DNA from: Vibrio splendidus
GTDB lineage: Bacteria; Pseudomonadota; Gammaproteobacteria; Enterobacterales; Vibrionaceae
Assembly: GCF_003345295.1 (NCBI RefSeq)
Contig: NZ_CP031055.1
Span: forward strand, 1,364,001 to 1,428,000
DNA length: 64,000 nucleotides
Reading direction: 5' to 3'
Shown here: positions 50,097 to 59,400 of the stretch, piece by piece
Layout: every line of letters starts with the position of its first letter
How positions within the stretch are numbered: the stretch's first letter is position 1
Position numbers and translations under genes: made by a program
Notes under the pieces: generated by a model
Database searches by the model: none
Seen by the model: the letters and a program-made list of their open reading frames with translations, nothing else
Told to the model about the DNA's origin: nothing

Positions 50097-50513
50097 ATGT
50101 ATTATTCTGAGGCTAATTGCCTTTGTGGTTATGTCAAAATCACAGCTAAAATCATCGATCCTAAGTTTACAGTTTGCCATTGTCAGTCATGTCGAACTTG
50201 GGGTGGTGCTCCGTTGTTTGCTTTGAAATGCGGTACTCAAGTGAAACTGGAAGGTGAAGATAAAGTAAAGATGTACAAATCTTCTTCTTGGGCTTCACGA
50301 GGTTTCTGCAGAAAATGTGGAACCCACTTATTTTTTAAATTCAAAGAAACAGGCGAGTACAATATGCCAGTGGGCTTGTTTCCAAGTTTGGAAGGGTTGG
50401 AAATGGATATGCAATATTTTAGTGACATGAGACCTGGTTACTATTGCTTTTACAATGAAACTAAGGAAATGACCACCGAAGAAATCATGGCCTACTTTGC
50501 AGACAAGGTATAA
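50097..50513 (+). CDS. GFA (CENP-V) family protein
   Basis: 138 residues; ATG at 50097 has TAGGAG upstream, while the in-frame start at 50040 is inside attC 17. Zinc motifs CLCG, CHCQSC and CRKCGTH, with MYKSSSWASRGFC. Clear paralogue of the GFA protein at 10946 in the left block (shared SSxWAxRGFCxKCGTHLF and MPVGLF-like segments). Function unknown. Confidence 0.85.
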   Translation: MYYSEANCLCGYVKITAKIIDPKFTVCHCQSCRTWGGAPLFALKCGTQVKLEGEDKVKMYKSSSWASRGFCRKCGTHLFFKFKETGEYNMPVGLFPSLEGLEMDMQYFSDMRPGYYCFYNETKEMTTEEIMAYFADKV

Positions 50514-50521
50514 CTATATGC

Positions 50522-50602
50522 ATAACAATCAGTTTAAGGGTGACTCTAATGCTTGCAGGTTTATCTTACAGTATTGCAGCGTTTGTAGCCCCTTCAACGT
50601 GA
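50522..50602 (+). repeat. attC-like remnant 18 (degenerate)
   Basis: ATAACAATCAGTTTAAGGGTGACTCTAATGCTTGCAGG...TTGCAGCGTTTGTAGCCCC. Confidence 0.45.
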
Positions 50603-50632
50603 GTATTGTTTTCCAAAGGAAGATTCATATAA

Positions 50633-51037
50633 ATGAAAAATGTAGTTCAACTTGTCTTTGTCTCTAGAAATCAGTTATTGCTCGCCTTCCGCCAAAATAC
50701 TGAAGCGTTTGACCAGTATTGGGGCTTTCCTTCTGGACGCATAGAGGACGGTGAATCTCCTCTAGACGCAGCAGAACGCGAAGCTTTGGAGGAAACTTCG
50801 GTTAGCACTAAAGAATTGAATTTAGCGGCTGAATTGGTTGACCCTAGTTTGCCGATTCGTCATTATTTTTACCTATGTTTTGATTGGGTTGGCAAAATAG
50901 AGAACGCAGAACCTAACTTGTGTCGAGAGTTGCGTTGGTTCAATCTCGACGAATTGCCAGAAAAGTGCACTCCAATAACTTACGTAGCAATGAAAAAAAT
51001 TAAAAACGCGTTGCGTGACCATCAGCAACGAACTTAG
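50633..51037 (+). CDS. Nudix hydrolase
   Basis: 134 residues. Nudix box GRIEDGESPLDAAEREALEETSV is complete except for the final Gly, which is Ser. N-terminal VVQLVFVSRNQLLLAFRQNTEAFDQYWGFPSG is typical of dGTP/8-oxo-dGTP-type family members. Substrate unknown. Confidence 0.87.
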   Translation: MKNVVQLVFVSRNQLLLAFRQNTEAFDQYWGFPSGRIEDGESPLDAAEREALEETSVSTKELNLAAELVDPSLPIRHYFYLCFDWVGKIENAEPNLCRELRWFNLDELPEKCTPITYVAMKKIKNALRDHQQRT

Positions 51038-51075
51038 CGCTATAACTTCTTAGCGCTATAACCTAAGAGGGAGAT

Positions 51076-51189
51076 ATGGGACTTAGATCATTTGAAAAGG
51101 AAGACTATGGCCTACTTATTTGTTGGATCGATTCAGATAAATTGAATTATCAATGGGGCGGCCCAAACCTAGAGTTTCCATTGGATTAA
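51076..51189 (+). pseudogene. Truncated GNAT N-acetyltransferase
   Basis: 37 codons: MGLRSFEKEDYGLLICWIDSDKLNYQWGGPNLEFPLD then stop. This is the N-terminus of the RimJ-like GNATs (the WI.S...QWGGP.F.FPL pattern), ending before the acetyl-CoA site. AGAGGGAG precedes the ATG. Probably a cassette truncated by deletion. Confidence 0.65.
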
Positions 51190-51250
51190 GTTCAAATTAG
51201 TTGGCACTGCTCATATCTATACGCCAAATTTTTACTGCGAGGGAATGAAC

Positions 51251-51448
51251 ATGAAACAACGACTTTTCAAGAACTTGAAGCTGGCATTAGGGGGTGGCTT
51301 TGGTGTTGCCATTCATCAGTACTTTTTTATGACGGATGGTGCGTTTGATTTCTATCGGCCACTTGTGGCGTTTGCTTTTACGTTTGTAGTGAGCAGTATT
51401 GGTACACTTCTAAAAGAAAGAATCATGGGTAAGAGGGAAGTTACATGA
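51251..51448 (+). CDS. Small two-pass membrane protein
   Basis: 65 residues from the ATG at 51251 (GAGGGA six bases upstream; the ATG at 51245 touches that site). Membrane segments LALGGGFGVAIHQYFFM and PLVAFAFTFVVSSIGTLL. Its stop overlaps the ATG of the GNAT gene (ATGA), so a translationally coupled pair within one cassette is likely. Function unknown. Confidence 0.65.
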   Translation: MKQRLFKNLKLALGGGFGVAIHQYFFMTDGAFDFYRPLVAFAFTFVVSSIGTLLKERIMGKREVT

Positions 51449-51990
51449 GAATAACAGAAGCCGTTCGGTCGGATTTAGAATCCTTTTTCGAATACATAGG
51501 AGTACAGCTTCTTGAAAATGCGGATGATAACTCTCCACTTTTCCAACCGATCTCTAAAAAGAATTGTGTGGTTTCAGAACAATTTAAAGACAAGTTTCGA
51601 AATGGTTTTGAGGCAAGCCTTGGTGAACATGGCTGGAGAAAGCTCTGGGTAATCAAAGACTCTAAGGAACGAGTGTTTGGTCATATAGACCTACGTCATT
51701 ACGGTGAAGAGTATAAGTTTCATCGTGTGCTTCTGGGCATGGGTGTTGATTCAAGTCTAAGAAAGCAAGGGTTGGGTGTAGAACTGATTAAGTGCGTGAC
51801 TGAGTTTTGTAACGAAAGCCCAAGTGTCGATTGGTTAGATCTCAATGTTCTCTCGAATAATCTTCCTGCAAAAAATTTGTATTTGAAATGTGGTTTCGAA
51901 GTGATTGGAGAAGTAACAGATTGTTACCTTATAGAAGGACAGTTTGTGTCTGAAACAATGATGACACTATGCACAAGAAATTCCGGGTAA
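51445..51990 (+). CDS. GNAT N-acetyltransferase
   Basis: 181 residues: VLLGMGVDSSLRKQGLGVELIKCV (strand 4 and acetyl-CoA loop) and LNVLSNNLPAKNLYLKCGFEVIG. N-terminal MRITEAVRSDLESFFEYI. Four-base overlap with the membrane protein gene upstream; co-expression suggests a membrane-linked role, but the acceptor is unknown. Confidence 0.85.
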   Translation: MRITEAVRSDLESFFEYIGVQLLENADDNSPLFQPISKKNCVVSEQFKDKFRNGFEASLGEHGWRKLWVIKDSKERVFGHIDLRHYGEEYKFHRVLLGMGVDSSLRKQGLGVELIKCVTEFCNESPSVDWLDLNVLSNNLPAKNLYLKCGFEVIGEVTDCYLIEGQFVSETMMTLCTRNSG

Positions 51991-52078
51991 GAACGCTTTG
52001 AAGAATGAATTATGACACTTGGCATCCTAAGCTTATGTTAGTGCTTAAGCTTGGTGTCAGCGCTTTTACACGGCAACT
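51988..52078 (+). repeat. attC-like remnant 19 (degenerate)
   Basis: TAAGAACGCTTTGAAGAATGAATTATGACACTTGGCATCC...TTAGTGCTTAAGC...GTCAGCGCTTTTACACGGCAAC. Last recognisable attC-like sequence on the right. Confidence 0.45.
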
Positions 52079-52102
52079 CTACCTATGAGCTAAAGAGGAA
52101 TC

Positions 52103-52582
52103 ATGACTAAAATCTATTTCGTGTGTGGCTTTATCGGTTCGGGTAAAACGACTTACTCTAAAGCGCTTGCAGAAAAGCATGGCGCCTTTCGTTTCTCGAT
52201 TGATGAGTGGATGATTCCTTTGTATGGCGAGCATATGGAGCGTGAGGTTTTTGATAGCCGGCTGGCTACGCTTCAAGGTTTATTCAAGGACTCTGCAATG
52301 CAGCTGTTTTCCTTAGGTGTTCCTGTGATTTTTGACTTTGGTTTTTGGCGTGAGTCTGACCGAGATTCTTTTAAAAGCTGGGTATCAAACCTAGGTGTGG
52401 ACAGCGAAGTTCACTACCTTGATGTTTCCTTTGAGACTTGTAAGCAGAAGGCATTTAGCCGTAACTCTGAACTGGATGGTAAGTCTTACGAAATGACACC
52501 TGAAATGTTAGATCTGTTTTGGTCTTGGTTTGAGGTTCCAACTTCAAATGAAAATGTTGTTTGGGTTCAACAGGACACTTAG
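52103..52582 (+). CDS. P-loop kinase-like protein (AAA_33 / zeta-like)
   Basis: 159 residues with Walker A CGFIGSGKTT, FSIDEWMIPLYG, VIFDFGFWRESDR and SFETCKQKAFSRN. Resembles small kinases of the zeta-toxin/chloramphenicol-phosphotransferase group that phosphorylate small molecules. AAAGAGGAATC precedes the ATG. No antitoxin-like gene is adjacent, so a toxin role is not indicated. Confidence 0.82.
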   Translation: MTKIYFVCGFIGSGKTTYSKALAEKHGAFRFSIDEWMIPLYGEHMEREVFDSRLATLQGLFKDSAMQLFSLGVPVIFDFGFWRESDRDSFKSWVSNLGVDSEVHYLDVSFETCKQKAFSRNSELDGKSYEMTPEMLDLFWSWFEVPTSNENVVWVQQDT

Positions 52583-52652
52583 CAAACTATATAGCCAAGC
52601 ATAGTTTGAGTTAGCTGATCCTTTATATCGCAACAAGTGAATCGGAGGTTCA

Positions 52653-53057
52653 ATGGACAAAGCAATCAAAACACATTTCGACGAGTATCCCGATGATGTT
52701 CGAGGCCGACTTGAAGAGTTGCGCTCATTTATCTTTGAGCTTTCATCTGATTTGGGTTTAGGTGAAGTCGAAGAGTCTCTGAAATGGGGCGAACCAAGTT
52801 ACAGCGTTAAGACGGGTAGCCCAATTCGAATTGACTGGAAATTAAAATCACCAAACAACTATTACTTGTTCTTTAACTGTAAAACGAAGCTAATCGACAC
52901 ATTCAGAGAATTGCACGACGGCACATTGGCATTTCAGGGTAATAGGGCAATCGTCTTGAACCTAACTGAACCACTTCCTAGGGCACCGATTAAGCAGTGC
53001 TTAGAGCTAGCCTTAACTTATCAACAACGAAAACATCTACCGCTTCTTGGCGCGTAG
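52653..53057 (+). CDS. DUF1801 protein
   Basis: 134 residues of the DUF1801 (YdhG-like) family: FDEYPDDVRGRLEELRSFIFELSSDLGLGEVEESLKWGEPSY, IRIDWKLKSPNNYYLFFNC and QGNRAIVLNLTEPLP. Frataxin-like fold, function unknown. GGAGG precedes the ATG. Confidence 0.85.
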   Translation: MDKAIKTHFDEYPDDVRGRLEELRSFIFELSSDLGLGEVEESLKWGEPSYSVKTGSPIRIDWKLKSPNNYYLFFNCKTKLIDTFRELHDGTLAFQGNRAIVLNLTEPLPRAPIKQCLELALTYQQRKHLPLLGA

Positions 53058-53250
53058 TTCTTACGTGTTGTCATCATATTTCCTAAACTGGTTATCTGTG
53101 CTCTAGCTATCACTCTTTAAATCACTAAGACTGTACCATCTTGATTAGTATCAAGAGGCTAGGGAATCTATATAACCAACGCTGATTGTATTGCTTACCG
53201 TTTAAAAAGGTGTTCTAGTCACCTTGTATTTCAGACTTAAAGGTAGTTGT

Positions 53251-53532
53251 ATGAATTTAGATAAAGCTAAGAAACGTATCGCAAAGCAGGTTAAAAAAGG
53301 CGACCACGGATACCCAAAAATCACGTTAGCGTATTACGGGGCGACCAAAGATCTTGCAACGGAAGTCGCGGTTCAATTTATGTTGGGTGAGGGCGATGGT
53401 GTCCAAGAAGAGCGTTTTTCTTGTGAAACCGAAATCCGAGATAATGAACTAATCCAAACGACGTTACTCAAGATAATCGAACGCGCTAATGTTAACTCAG
53501 TAATTGAAGTTGAAGGCGTGACGGTTCTTTAG
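53251..53532 (+). CDS. Hypothetical protein
   Basis: 93 residues from the ATG at 53251 (AAAGG upstream). Basic N-terminus LDKAKKRIAKQVKKGDHGYPKITLAYYG then acidic alpha/beta. Conserved-looking small soluble protein, no family name recalled. Confidence 0.6.
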   Translation: MNLDKAKKRIAKQVKKGDHGYPKITLAYYGATKDLATEVAVQFMLGEGDGVQEERFSCETEIRDNELIQTTLLKIIERANVNSVIEVEGVTVL

Positions 53533-53596
53533 TTGTCTTAGTATCAGTCGGTGCGTTTGAAATTTTCTATTCATAATTTATCAAGGAAGAAACATT

Positions 53597-54046
53597 ATGA
53601 AATTAGCTCAGTTAAATATCGCTCTGGCAAAATACCCGTTAGATGCGCCGGAAATCAAAGAGTTTATCGATAACTTAGAGCTGGTTAATGGAATCGCAGA
53701 AAGCAGTGAAGGGTTCGTTTGGCGTCTGAAAGATGAATCTGATGACGCCACCAATATCCAAGCTTTCGATGATCCTAATATGATTGTGAACATGTCGGTG
53801 TGGGACTCTGTGGATTCGTTAAAGAACTTCATGTTCCGCACACATCACCGTGATTTTATGCGCCGAAAGGGTGACTGGTTTCATCGTTTACCTGAAGATA
53901 CTTATGTGCTTTGGTGGATTGAAGCAGACCATATTCCCACACTCGAAGAAGCGATAGAGCGACTTGAACACCTCAGAGAAATTGGTGATTCGCCGTATGC
54001 CTTCACTTTTAAAACCAACTTTACAGCATCAGAAGCGCCAAAATAG
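53597..54046 (+). CDS. DUF3291 protein
   Basis: 149 residues matching the DUF3291 pattern: LAQLNIALAKYPLDAPEIKEFIDNLELVNGIAESSEGFVWRL, NMSVWDSVDSLKNFMFRTHHRDFMRRKGDWFHRL and YVLWWIEADHIPTLEEAIERL. A ferredoxin-like dimeric fold related to antibiotic monooxygenases is likely; function unknown. AAGGAAGAAAC before the ATG. Confidence 0.88.
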   Translation: MKLAQLNIALAKYPLDAPEIKEFIDNLELVNGIAESSEGFVWRLKDESDDATNIQAFDDPNMIVNMSVWDSVDSLKNFMFRTHHRDFMRRKGDWFHRLPEDTYVLWWIEADHIPTLEEAIERLEHLREIGDSPYAFTFKTNFTASEAPK

Positions 54047-54168
54047 CATTCGTCCAACCAACGTTATGTTCCATTGAAACTAAAAGAGGGGCATCTGTGG
54101 TGTGTGGGAGTTGTTGTTGGATGGATCATCGATAGTGTTTTCTGCATTTAAATTGATAAAGGTAAGTT

Positions 54169-54501
54169 GTGATTGAATTTAAAACGGTCGGTCTTTTTGT
54201 ACTTACGGCGGTCGCCGAGATTGTAGGGTGTTATCTACCTTATCTTTGGTTGAGAGAAGACAAGAGCATTTGGTTATTGATTCCTGCTGCGATAAGCCTG
54301 GCGTTATTTGCTTGGTTATTGACGCTTCATCCTACCGCGACAGGGCGTGTTTATGCAGCCTATGGCGGTGTGTATATTTCTGTTGCCCTAATATGGCTGT
54401 GGCTTGTTGATGGCGAGAAGCCGACAACGTGGGATCTGGTAGGTGGCTCAGTTGCACTACTCGGTATGGCGATTATTATGTTTGGCCCTCGAAACGCGTA
54501 G
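54169..54501 (+). CDS. ynfA: YnfA family inner-membrane protein
   Basis: 110 residues, GTG start, four membrane helices. Family signature is clear: VLTAVAEIVGCYLPYLWLREDKSIWLLIPAAISLALFAWLLTLHPTATGRVYAAYGGVYISVALIWLWLVDGEKPTTWDLVG. Related to SMR transporters; YnfA homologues have been linked to export of quaternary ammonium compounds. Confidence 0.93.
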   Translation: MIEFKTVGLFVLTAVAEIVGCYLPYLWLREDKSIWLLIPAAISLALFAWLLTLHPTATGRVYAAYGGVYISVALIWLWLVDGEKPTTWDLVGGSVALLGMAIIMFGPRNA

Positions 54502-54535
54502 TGCATGCATTGAGATGACAGGAAGAGAATAAATC

Positions 54536-54751
54536 ATGGAAAAGGTTGATTGGCACAAGAATCAGATTGATGACAGTACCGTCATAACGGACAGCTACAA
54601 AACGACTCAGAACGTGCGTCGATATTTTAAGTCCAAGCTTGGCGAAGAGTTTAAATTTGACCGTGATTTTATGCAGTGGATGAACAATGCGACAGGATTG
54701 ACTATGGGTGATGCCTTACAAGAGTGGGCGAAGCGTAACGATATAAAGTAA
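54536..54751 (+). CDS. DUF6434 domain protein
   Basis: 71 residues consisting of one SAP/HeH-like DUF6434 domain: DWHKNQIDDSTVITDSYKTTQNVRRYF and FDRDFMQWMNNATGLTMGDALQEW. Possibly nucleic-acid binding, by analogy with fused SAP domains. GGAAGAG lies upstream. Confidence 0.75.
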   Translation: MEKVDWHKNQIDDSTVITDSYKTTQNVRRYFKSKLGEEFKFDRDFMQWMNNATGLTMGDALQEWAKRNDIK

Positions 54752-54795
54752 CGGATTATCTTGTTGGTAAACTTATTTACCAGCTAACCAGTTCA

Positions 54796-54830
54796 CAAAA
54801 ATACCGCCGTAATCAACGGCGGTATTTTTT
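54796..54830. terminator. Bidirectional terminator
   Basis: AAAATACCGCCGT / ACGGCGGTATTTT with a short AATCA loop, between the convergent DUF6434 and efflux genes. Confidence 0.93.
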
Positions 54831-54875
54831 ATTACGCTTATTGCATTATTCAGCTGAGAACTGAAAGCAGAGAGC

Positions 54876-56399
54876 CTAGTTAACGTGGGCTAATTCAACA
54901 CTCTGCGTTTCGTTTGCGACTTTCCAATCGCCACCTAAGGCTTTATACACGGCAATCGTGGTGTTGGCGGTTTGAAGCTTGGCGGCGACTTGGCGATCTT
55001 GCATCGCTTTTTGTTGTCTTTGTGCGTCTAACACCGACAAGTAATCGACTAGGCCCGCTTTGTATAGCGACTTTGCTTTGTTCACCGCGTTATCGACGGC
55101 AAGGGTGGCTTCATCGATGCGCTTTTGGTTTTCTTGGCTACGACCATAGGCAAACAAGCTTGAATCGACCTCTGCAAAGGCGCTGTCTACCGAATGTTGG
55201 TAATTAAGCGCTGCAGAACGGAACCTTGCTTCGTTCATTTCCACCATGGCTTCGCCTCGGCCACCATCGAACACATTCCAACTGATACCGGCAGATGCCG
55301 CCCAACCAAATGAGTCGCTACTGAACAGATCATCAAAGCTTCCAGCCGTCACACCTGGCGTGCCCGTTAGGAAGAACTTTGGATAGCGATTAGCAATGCT
55401 TGCGCCGAGTTCTTCGTTAATGGCTGCCATTTCTCGCTCTGCGATTCGGATGTCTGGGCGTTGTTCTAACAAGTCAGAAGGTAAACCTGTCGGAATCACA
55501 TCGTTCATTCTCGGCAAAGTAAAGTCACCTACTAAACGTTGGTTTACGCTCGTGAGTGATTCGCCTAACAACACCGCCATACGTTGTTTGTGGACTTGCT
55601 CTGCTATTTCAAGTTGAGGAACAATAGATTCAGTCGCGGCAAGCATGGCTTTGGCTTGAGCAAGATCTAACTCCGAGCCGTAGCCGCTGCGAACCACTTT
55701 GGTGACCAGTTCTAAAGTCTGCTTTTGGTCGGAAATGTTCTCTAGTGCGATCGCTTTTCGCTCTTGAGCGCCGCGATATTGCAGGTAGTTGTGAATGACA
55801 TCGGCAGTGATCAAGGTATTCAAACCCGATTGGAATATCTCGGCTTGTTCCACTCGAATCGTCGCGGCGTTGGATTGCTTATCTATACGTCCAAACAAGT
55901 CCATTTCCCATGCGATGCTTGCACCTAAGAATCCGCCATCGTGTTGCGCTTCCAGCAAAGACATCCCCGTAGCTGATTCAACCGCATCAGAGGCGCCAAA
56001 TACCGGGCCGAGTAGGGAGTCGTTCTCACTTAACTGGTAGTTGTAATAACCGCCTCCGACATTGATGGTCGGGACTTTGAATGACTCCACAACGCTTTTA
56101 TATGAGTTCGCCATGCTGATGCGTTCGGCGGCCAGTTTAAGTGGGATGTTCTGGCTTTGAACATCGGCCACTAATTGATTGAGCGTTGGATCATTGAACT
56201 GCATCCACCAATGATTGTGCTGTTCATTTTTGCTCACATCGCCTTGATTCACGTCGCTTTGGTTTACATCACCTTGGCTATATAAGAAGGTCTCAGCCAT
56301 GGTCGTTTGTGGTTCTTCGTAATCAGGGCCAACCGCACAACCTGTCAGCAACAAGGCGAGGGCAATAGGAGCCACTTTAAACTTCGTTAATGGATACAT
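54876..56399 (-). CDS. RND efflux outer-membrane lipoprotein (OprM/NodT type)
   Basis: 507 residues with a lipoprotein signal (lipobox LLTGCAVGPDYEEP) and the two OEP repeats, including RPDIRIAEREMAAINEELGASIANRYPKFFLTG and DYLSVLDAQRQQ. Forms the outer-membrane channel of the tripartite pump. The region after the Cys has an unusual short run NQSDVNQGDVSKN. Two bases separate it from the permease gene. Confidence 0.92.
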   Translation of the reverse strand: MYPLTKFKVAPIALALLLTGCAVGPDYEEPQTTMAETFLYSQGDVNQSDVNQGDVSKNEQHNHWWMQFNDPTLNQLVADVQSQNIPLKLAAERISMANSYKSVVESFKVPTINVGGGYYNYQLSENDSLLGPVFGASDAVESATGMSLLEAQHDGGFLGASIAWEMDLFGRIDKQSNAATIRVEQAEIFQSGLNTLITADVIHNYLQYRGAQERKAIALENISDQKQTLELVTKVVRSGYGSELDLAQAKAMLAATESIVPQLEIAEQVHKQRMAVLLGESLTSVNQRLVGDFTLPRMNDVIPTGLPSDLLEQRPDIRIAEREMAAINEELGASIANRYPKFFLTGTPGVTAGSFDDLFSSDSFGWAASAGISWNVFDGGRGEAMVEMNEARFRSAALNYQHSVDSAFAEVDSSLFAYGRSQENQKRIDEATLAVDNAVNKAKSLYKAGLVDYLSVLDAQRQQKAMQDRQVAAKLQTANTTIAVYKALGGDWKVANETQSVELAHVN

Positions 56400-56401
56400 G
56401 T

Positions 56402-59400
56402 TTATTGCTCCTTGTTGAATGAGGTTGGAGTGCCGCTGTTTGTAGACTGAGGTGTTGCATCAAGCACGATCACTGCGTCTTTGATGGCTTCTGCTACCGT
56501 CTTCTTTTCTTCAGTTCGATAGAAAAGCTTGTACAGCACAGGCATTACAAACAGAGACAACACGGTTGCCGCAGCCAAGCCACCGATAATGGTTGCCGCC
56601 ATCTGGTCAAACAGCAGGTCACTGAGCAGCGGGATCATGCCTAGTGCTGTGGTGAGTGCGCCCATTGAGATCGCCATAGTACGGTTAACGGTTGCTTCTT
56701 TGATGGCATCAGATAGTGAGCGACCGTTTTTACGTTCAAGTTCAATTTGGTCCATCAATACAATACCGTTCTTGATGATCATACCGGTCAAGGTTACCGC
56801 GCCAATCAAGGCCATGAAGCCGAACGGTTTATCCAGCAGTAACAAGCTGAATGTTGCACCCGTCGCCGCAAGCGGTAGGGTGGTGAAGATAATCACTGGC
56901 TGTTTGAAGCCGTTAAACATCGCAACCAGGATAATTACCATTAACAACATCGCTTTAGGTAGTTGCTTAAGAATATCGCTGACGGCTTTGTGCTCGTCGT
57001 AATATTCGCCACCCCATTCCAAGTAGTAACCGTGTGGAAGGTGGATGGATTCAATTTGCTCTTTAACGGAGTTTCTTACTGCTGCCGGTGTGGTGTAACG
57101 ACCAACGCCAGCTTGTGCAGTGATGGTTTTTACTCGGTCACGACGCCAGATCATGGTCTCTTCGCTTGTAAGCTCAAACCCATCGATGACTTGACCAAGT
57201 GGAACGCTGTGGATGCCCAACAAAGAGCGAACCGGCAAAGTTTCTAGCGATTGAATAGAGCTTTCTGTACCACGCAGTTGAATCGTCACCAGTTCGTCGT
57301 TTAAGTTCATACGACCCAGCGGCATGCCTTCTGATGCACGTTTCATCGCGAATGCAATATCTGCGCGGTTAATGCCTGCAAGGCGCATCTTGTCTTGGTT
57401 GATGACAGGTTCTAACACTTTGCTCTTTTGACGCCAGTCGTCACGAACGTACTTGGTGTCTGGGTGTTGAGCGAATATAGCTTTCGCTTGCTCTGCTAAT
57501 CCATGAAGCACCTCGACATCTGGTCCGGAGAAGCGCGCTTCAACACTGAATTTATCCGCCGTCGCCAATTTTAAGCTTATAAAGCGAGGGTCTGCATTTG
57601 GAAACTCTTCCATTAACCATTTATCACCACGTGCAATCAACGGGCTGAGTGACGGGAAATCGGTAGCGTTAATCAATATCTGACCGTAAGCCGGGTCAAA
57701 CGGTTCTGGTTCTATAGTCACTGAGAAGCGAGGAGCACCTGCGCCAACATAGGTTGAAATACTGTCGACTTCCGGCTGTTCTAACAACCATTGTTCGATG
57801 CGCTTCATATCCTCTGAGGTTTGTTCAACCTTGGCACCATTTGGTAGCCAGTAATCTAAGAACAGAATAGGTCTGTCGGCTTGTGGAATAAAGTTAACGG
57901 CAATGTTCGGGATAGCCAATGCCGTCACTAAAATCAGCGGAATAAGCCCCGTCAGTGCTTTTAGTGGGTTGTCTACTGTCCAGTTTACGCTTTTACGGTA
58001 TAAGCTCACTTTGGTGTCGTCAGCTTGCTCAGTTGGCTTGATAAAGAACCAACACATCAAGGCTGTGAACGTCATCGCGACTAGCCAAGACAGCAACAGT
58101 GAAGAGGCGATGATAAGGAATACTGAGCTAGCGAACTCAGCGGCATCTGTTTTTGAAAAGATAACAGGGCTCGCACCCATGATAGCGATAACTGTTGCGC
58201 CAAAGAGTGGTGTTGCTGTCTCTTTAACAGAGTCAATTGCGGCTTTGGTGCGGTCGATGCCTTTGTTGATTTTCACAATCATCATATCGGTGATGACAAT
58301 GGCATTGTCCACCAACATGCCGAGGGCAAGAATGAAGGTACCTAGCGAAACTCGGTGTAAATCAATTGAAGTCATGTTCATATAGGTAAGGGTCAGCAAG
58401 ATAGTCAGCAGTAAGCTTGAGCCGACAATAGTTGCGCTCTTTAGCCCCATGAATATGGCTAGGACGATGAATACAATCGCGACACTCTCAAGCAAGTTGC
58501 TTACGAAGTTGTCGATTGATTTTTGAACTTCTTCCGGCTGGTTAGCTACCGTCGCGATGTCAACGCCCAATGGCAAAGTCGCTTGGAAATCGCTGACGAT
58601 TTGATTAATTTCATCGCCAAGTGATACCACGTTAACGCCGGTGACTGGGCTCATCGCTAATGTGACTGCAGGTACACCGTTGTAACGGTTCTCTGTCATC
58701 ATTGGCTCTTGGTAGCCCATTGTGACGTCTGCAATATCGCCTAAGCGGATTAAGCTGGTTCCTAATTCACTAACGCCACCTTTGATCATCAGGTTTTTGA
58801 TGTCGTCTAATGAACCAAACTCACTCGACTGTTGAACTCGGATTCGTTCCGTTCCTGCAGAAAACTTACCGGCATCGAAGGCCATGTTTTGCGTATTCAG
58901 CTGCGACCAAACTTGTGTGATAGATAGGCCGTATTGCGCCAACCTTTCATCTGGGATGTCGATATGCACAACGCGGGGTTTAACGCCATGCAATTCAATC
59001 TTCTTGATACCATCGACGGTCTTGATTCTGCGTTGAAGCTCTTCTGCGTAACGTCTTAGTTCAGCGGGCGATGCATCCTTACTGTGGATAGAGAAAAGCA
59101 TGCCGTAGACTTCAGAAAACTCGTCTTGTACGACACTGATCTGTGCAGTCGAAGGTAGCAATAACTTCATATCAGACACTTTACGGCGTAATAAGTCCCA
59201 CTCTTGAGGAAGTGCTTTTGAATTAAGAGACTCTTTTAGATCGACAAACACCATCGACATGCCAGGACGAGACAGTGAACGAAGTCGGTTTAATGATCCC
59301 ATCTCCTGCAGTTTAGTTTCGACGGTATCCGTAACTTGCTGTTCCACTTCTTCAGCAGAAGCGCCGGGATAGAGTGTTACTACGACGGCCGTTTTGATGG

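Noticed and set aside
52103..52582. Zeta-type toxin of a toxin-antitoxin pair
   Set aside because: No small antitoxin gene precedes or overlaps it, and its fold is shared by many metabolic kinases.
10006..54168. Integron integrase gene
   Set aside because: I searched the translated frames for tyrosine-recombinase motifs and found none; the array lacks a local intI.
57903..58385. 160-codon plus-strand frame
   Set aside because: Lies inside the RND permease gene on the opposite strand; shadow of its hydrophobic segments.
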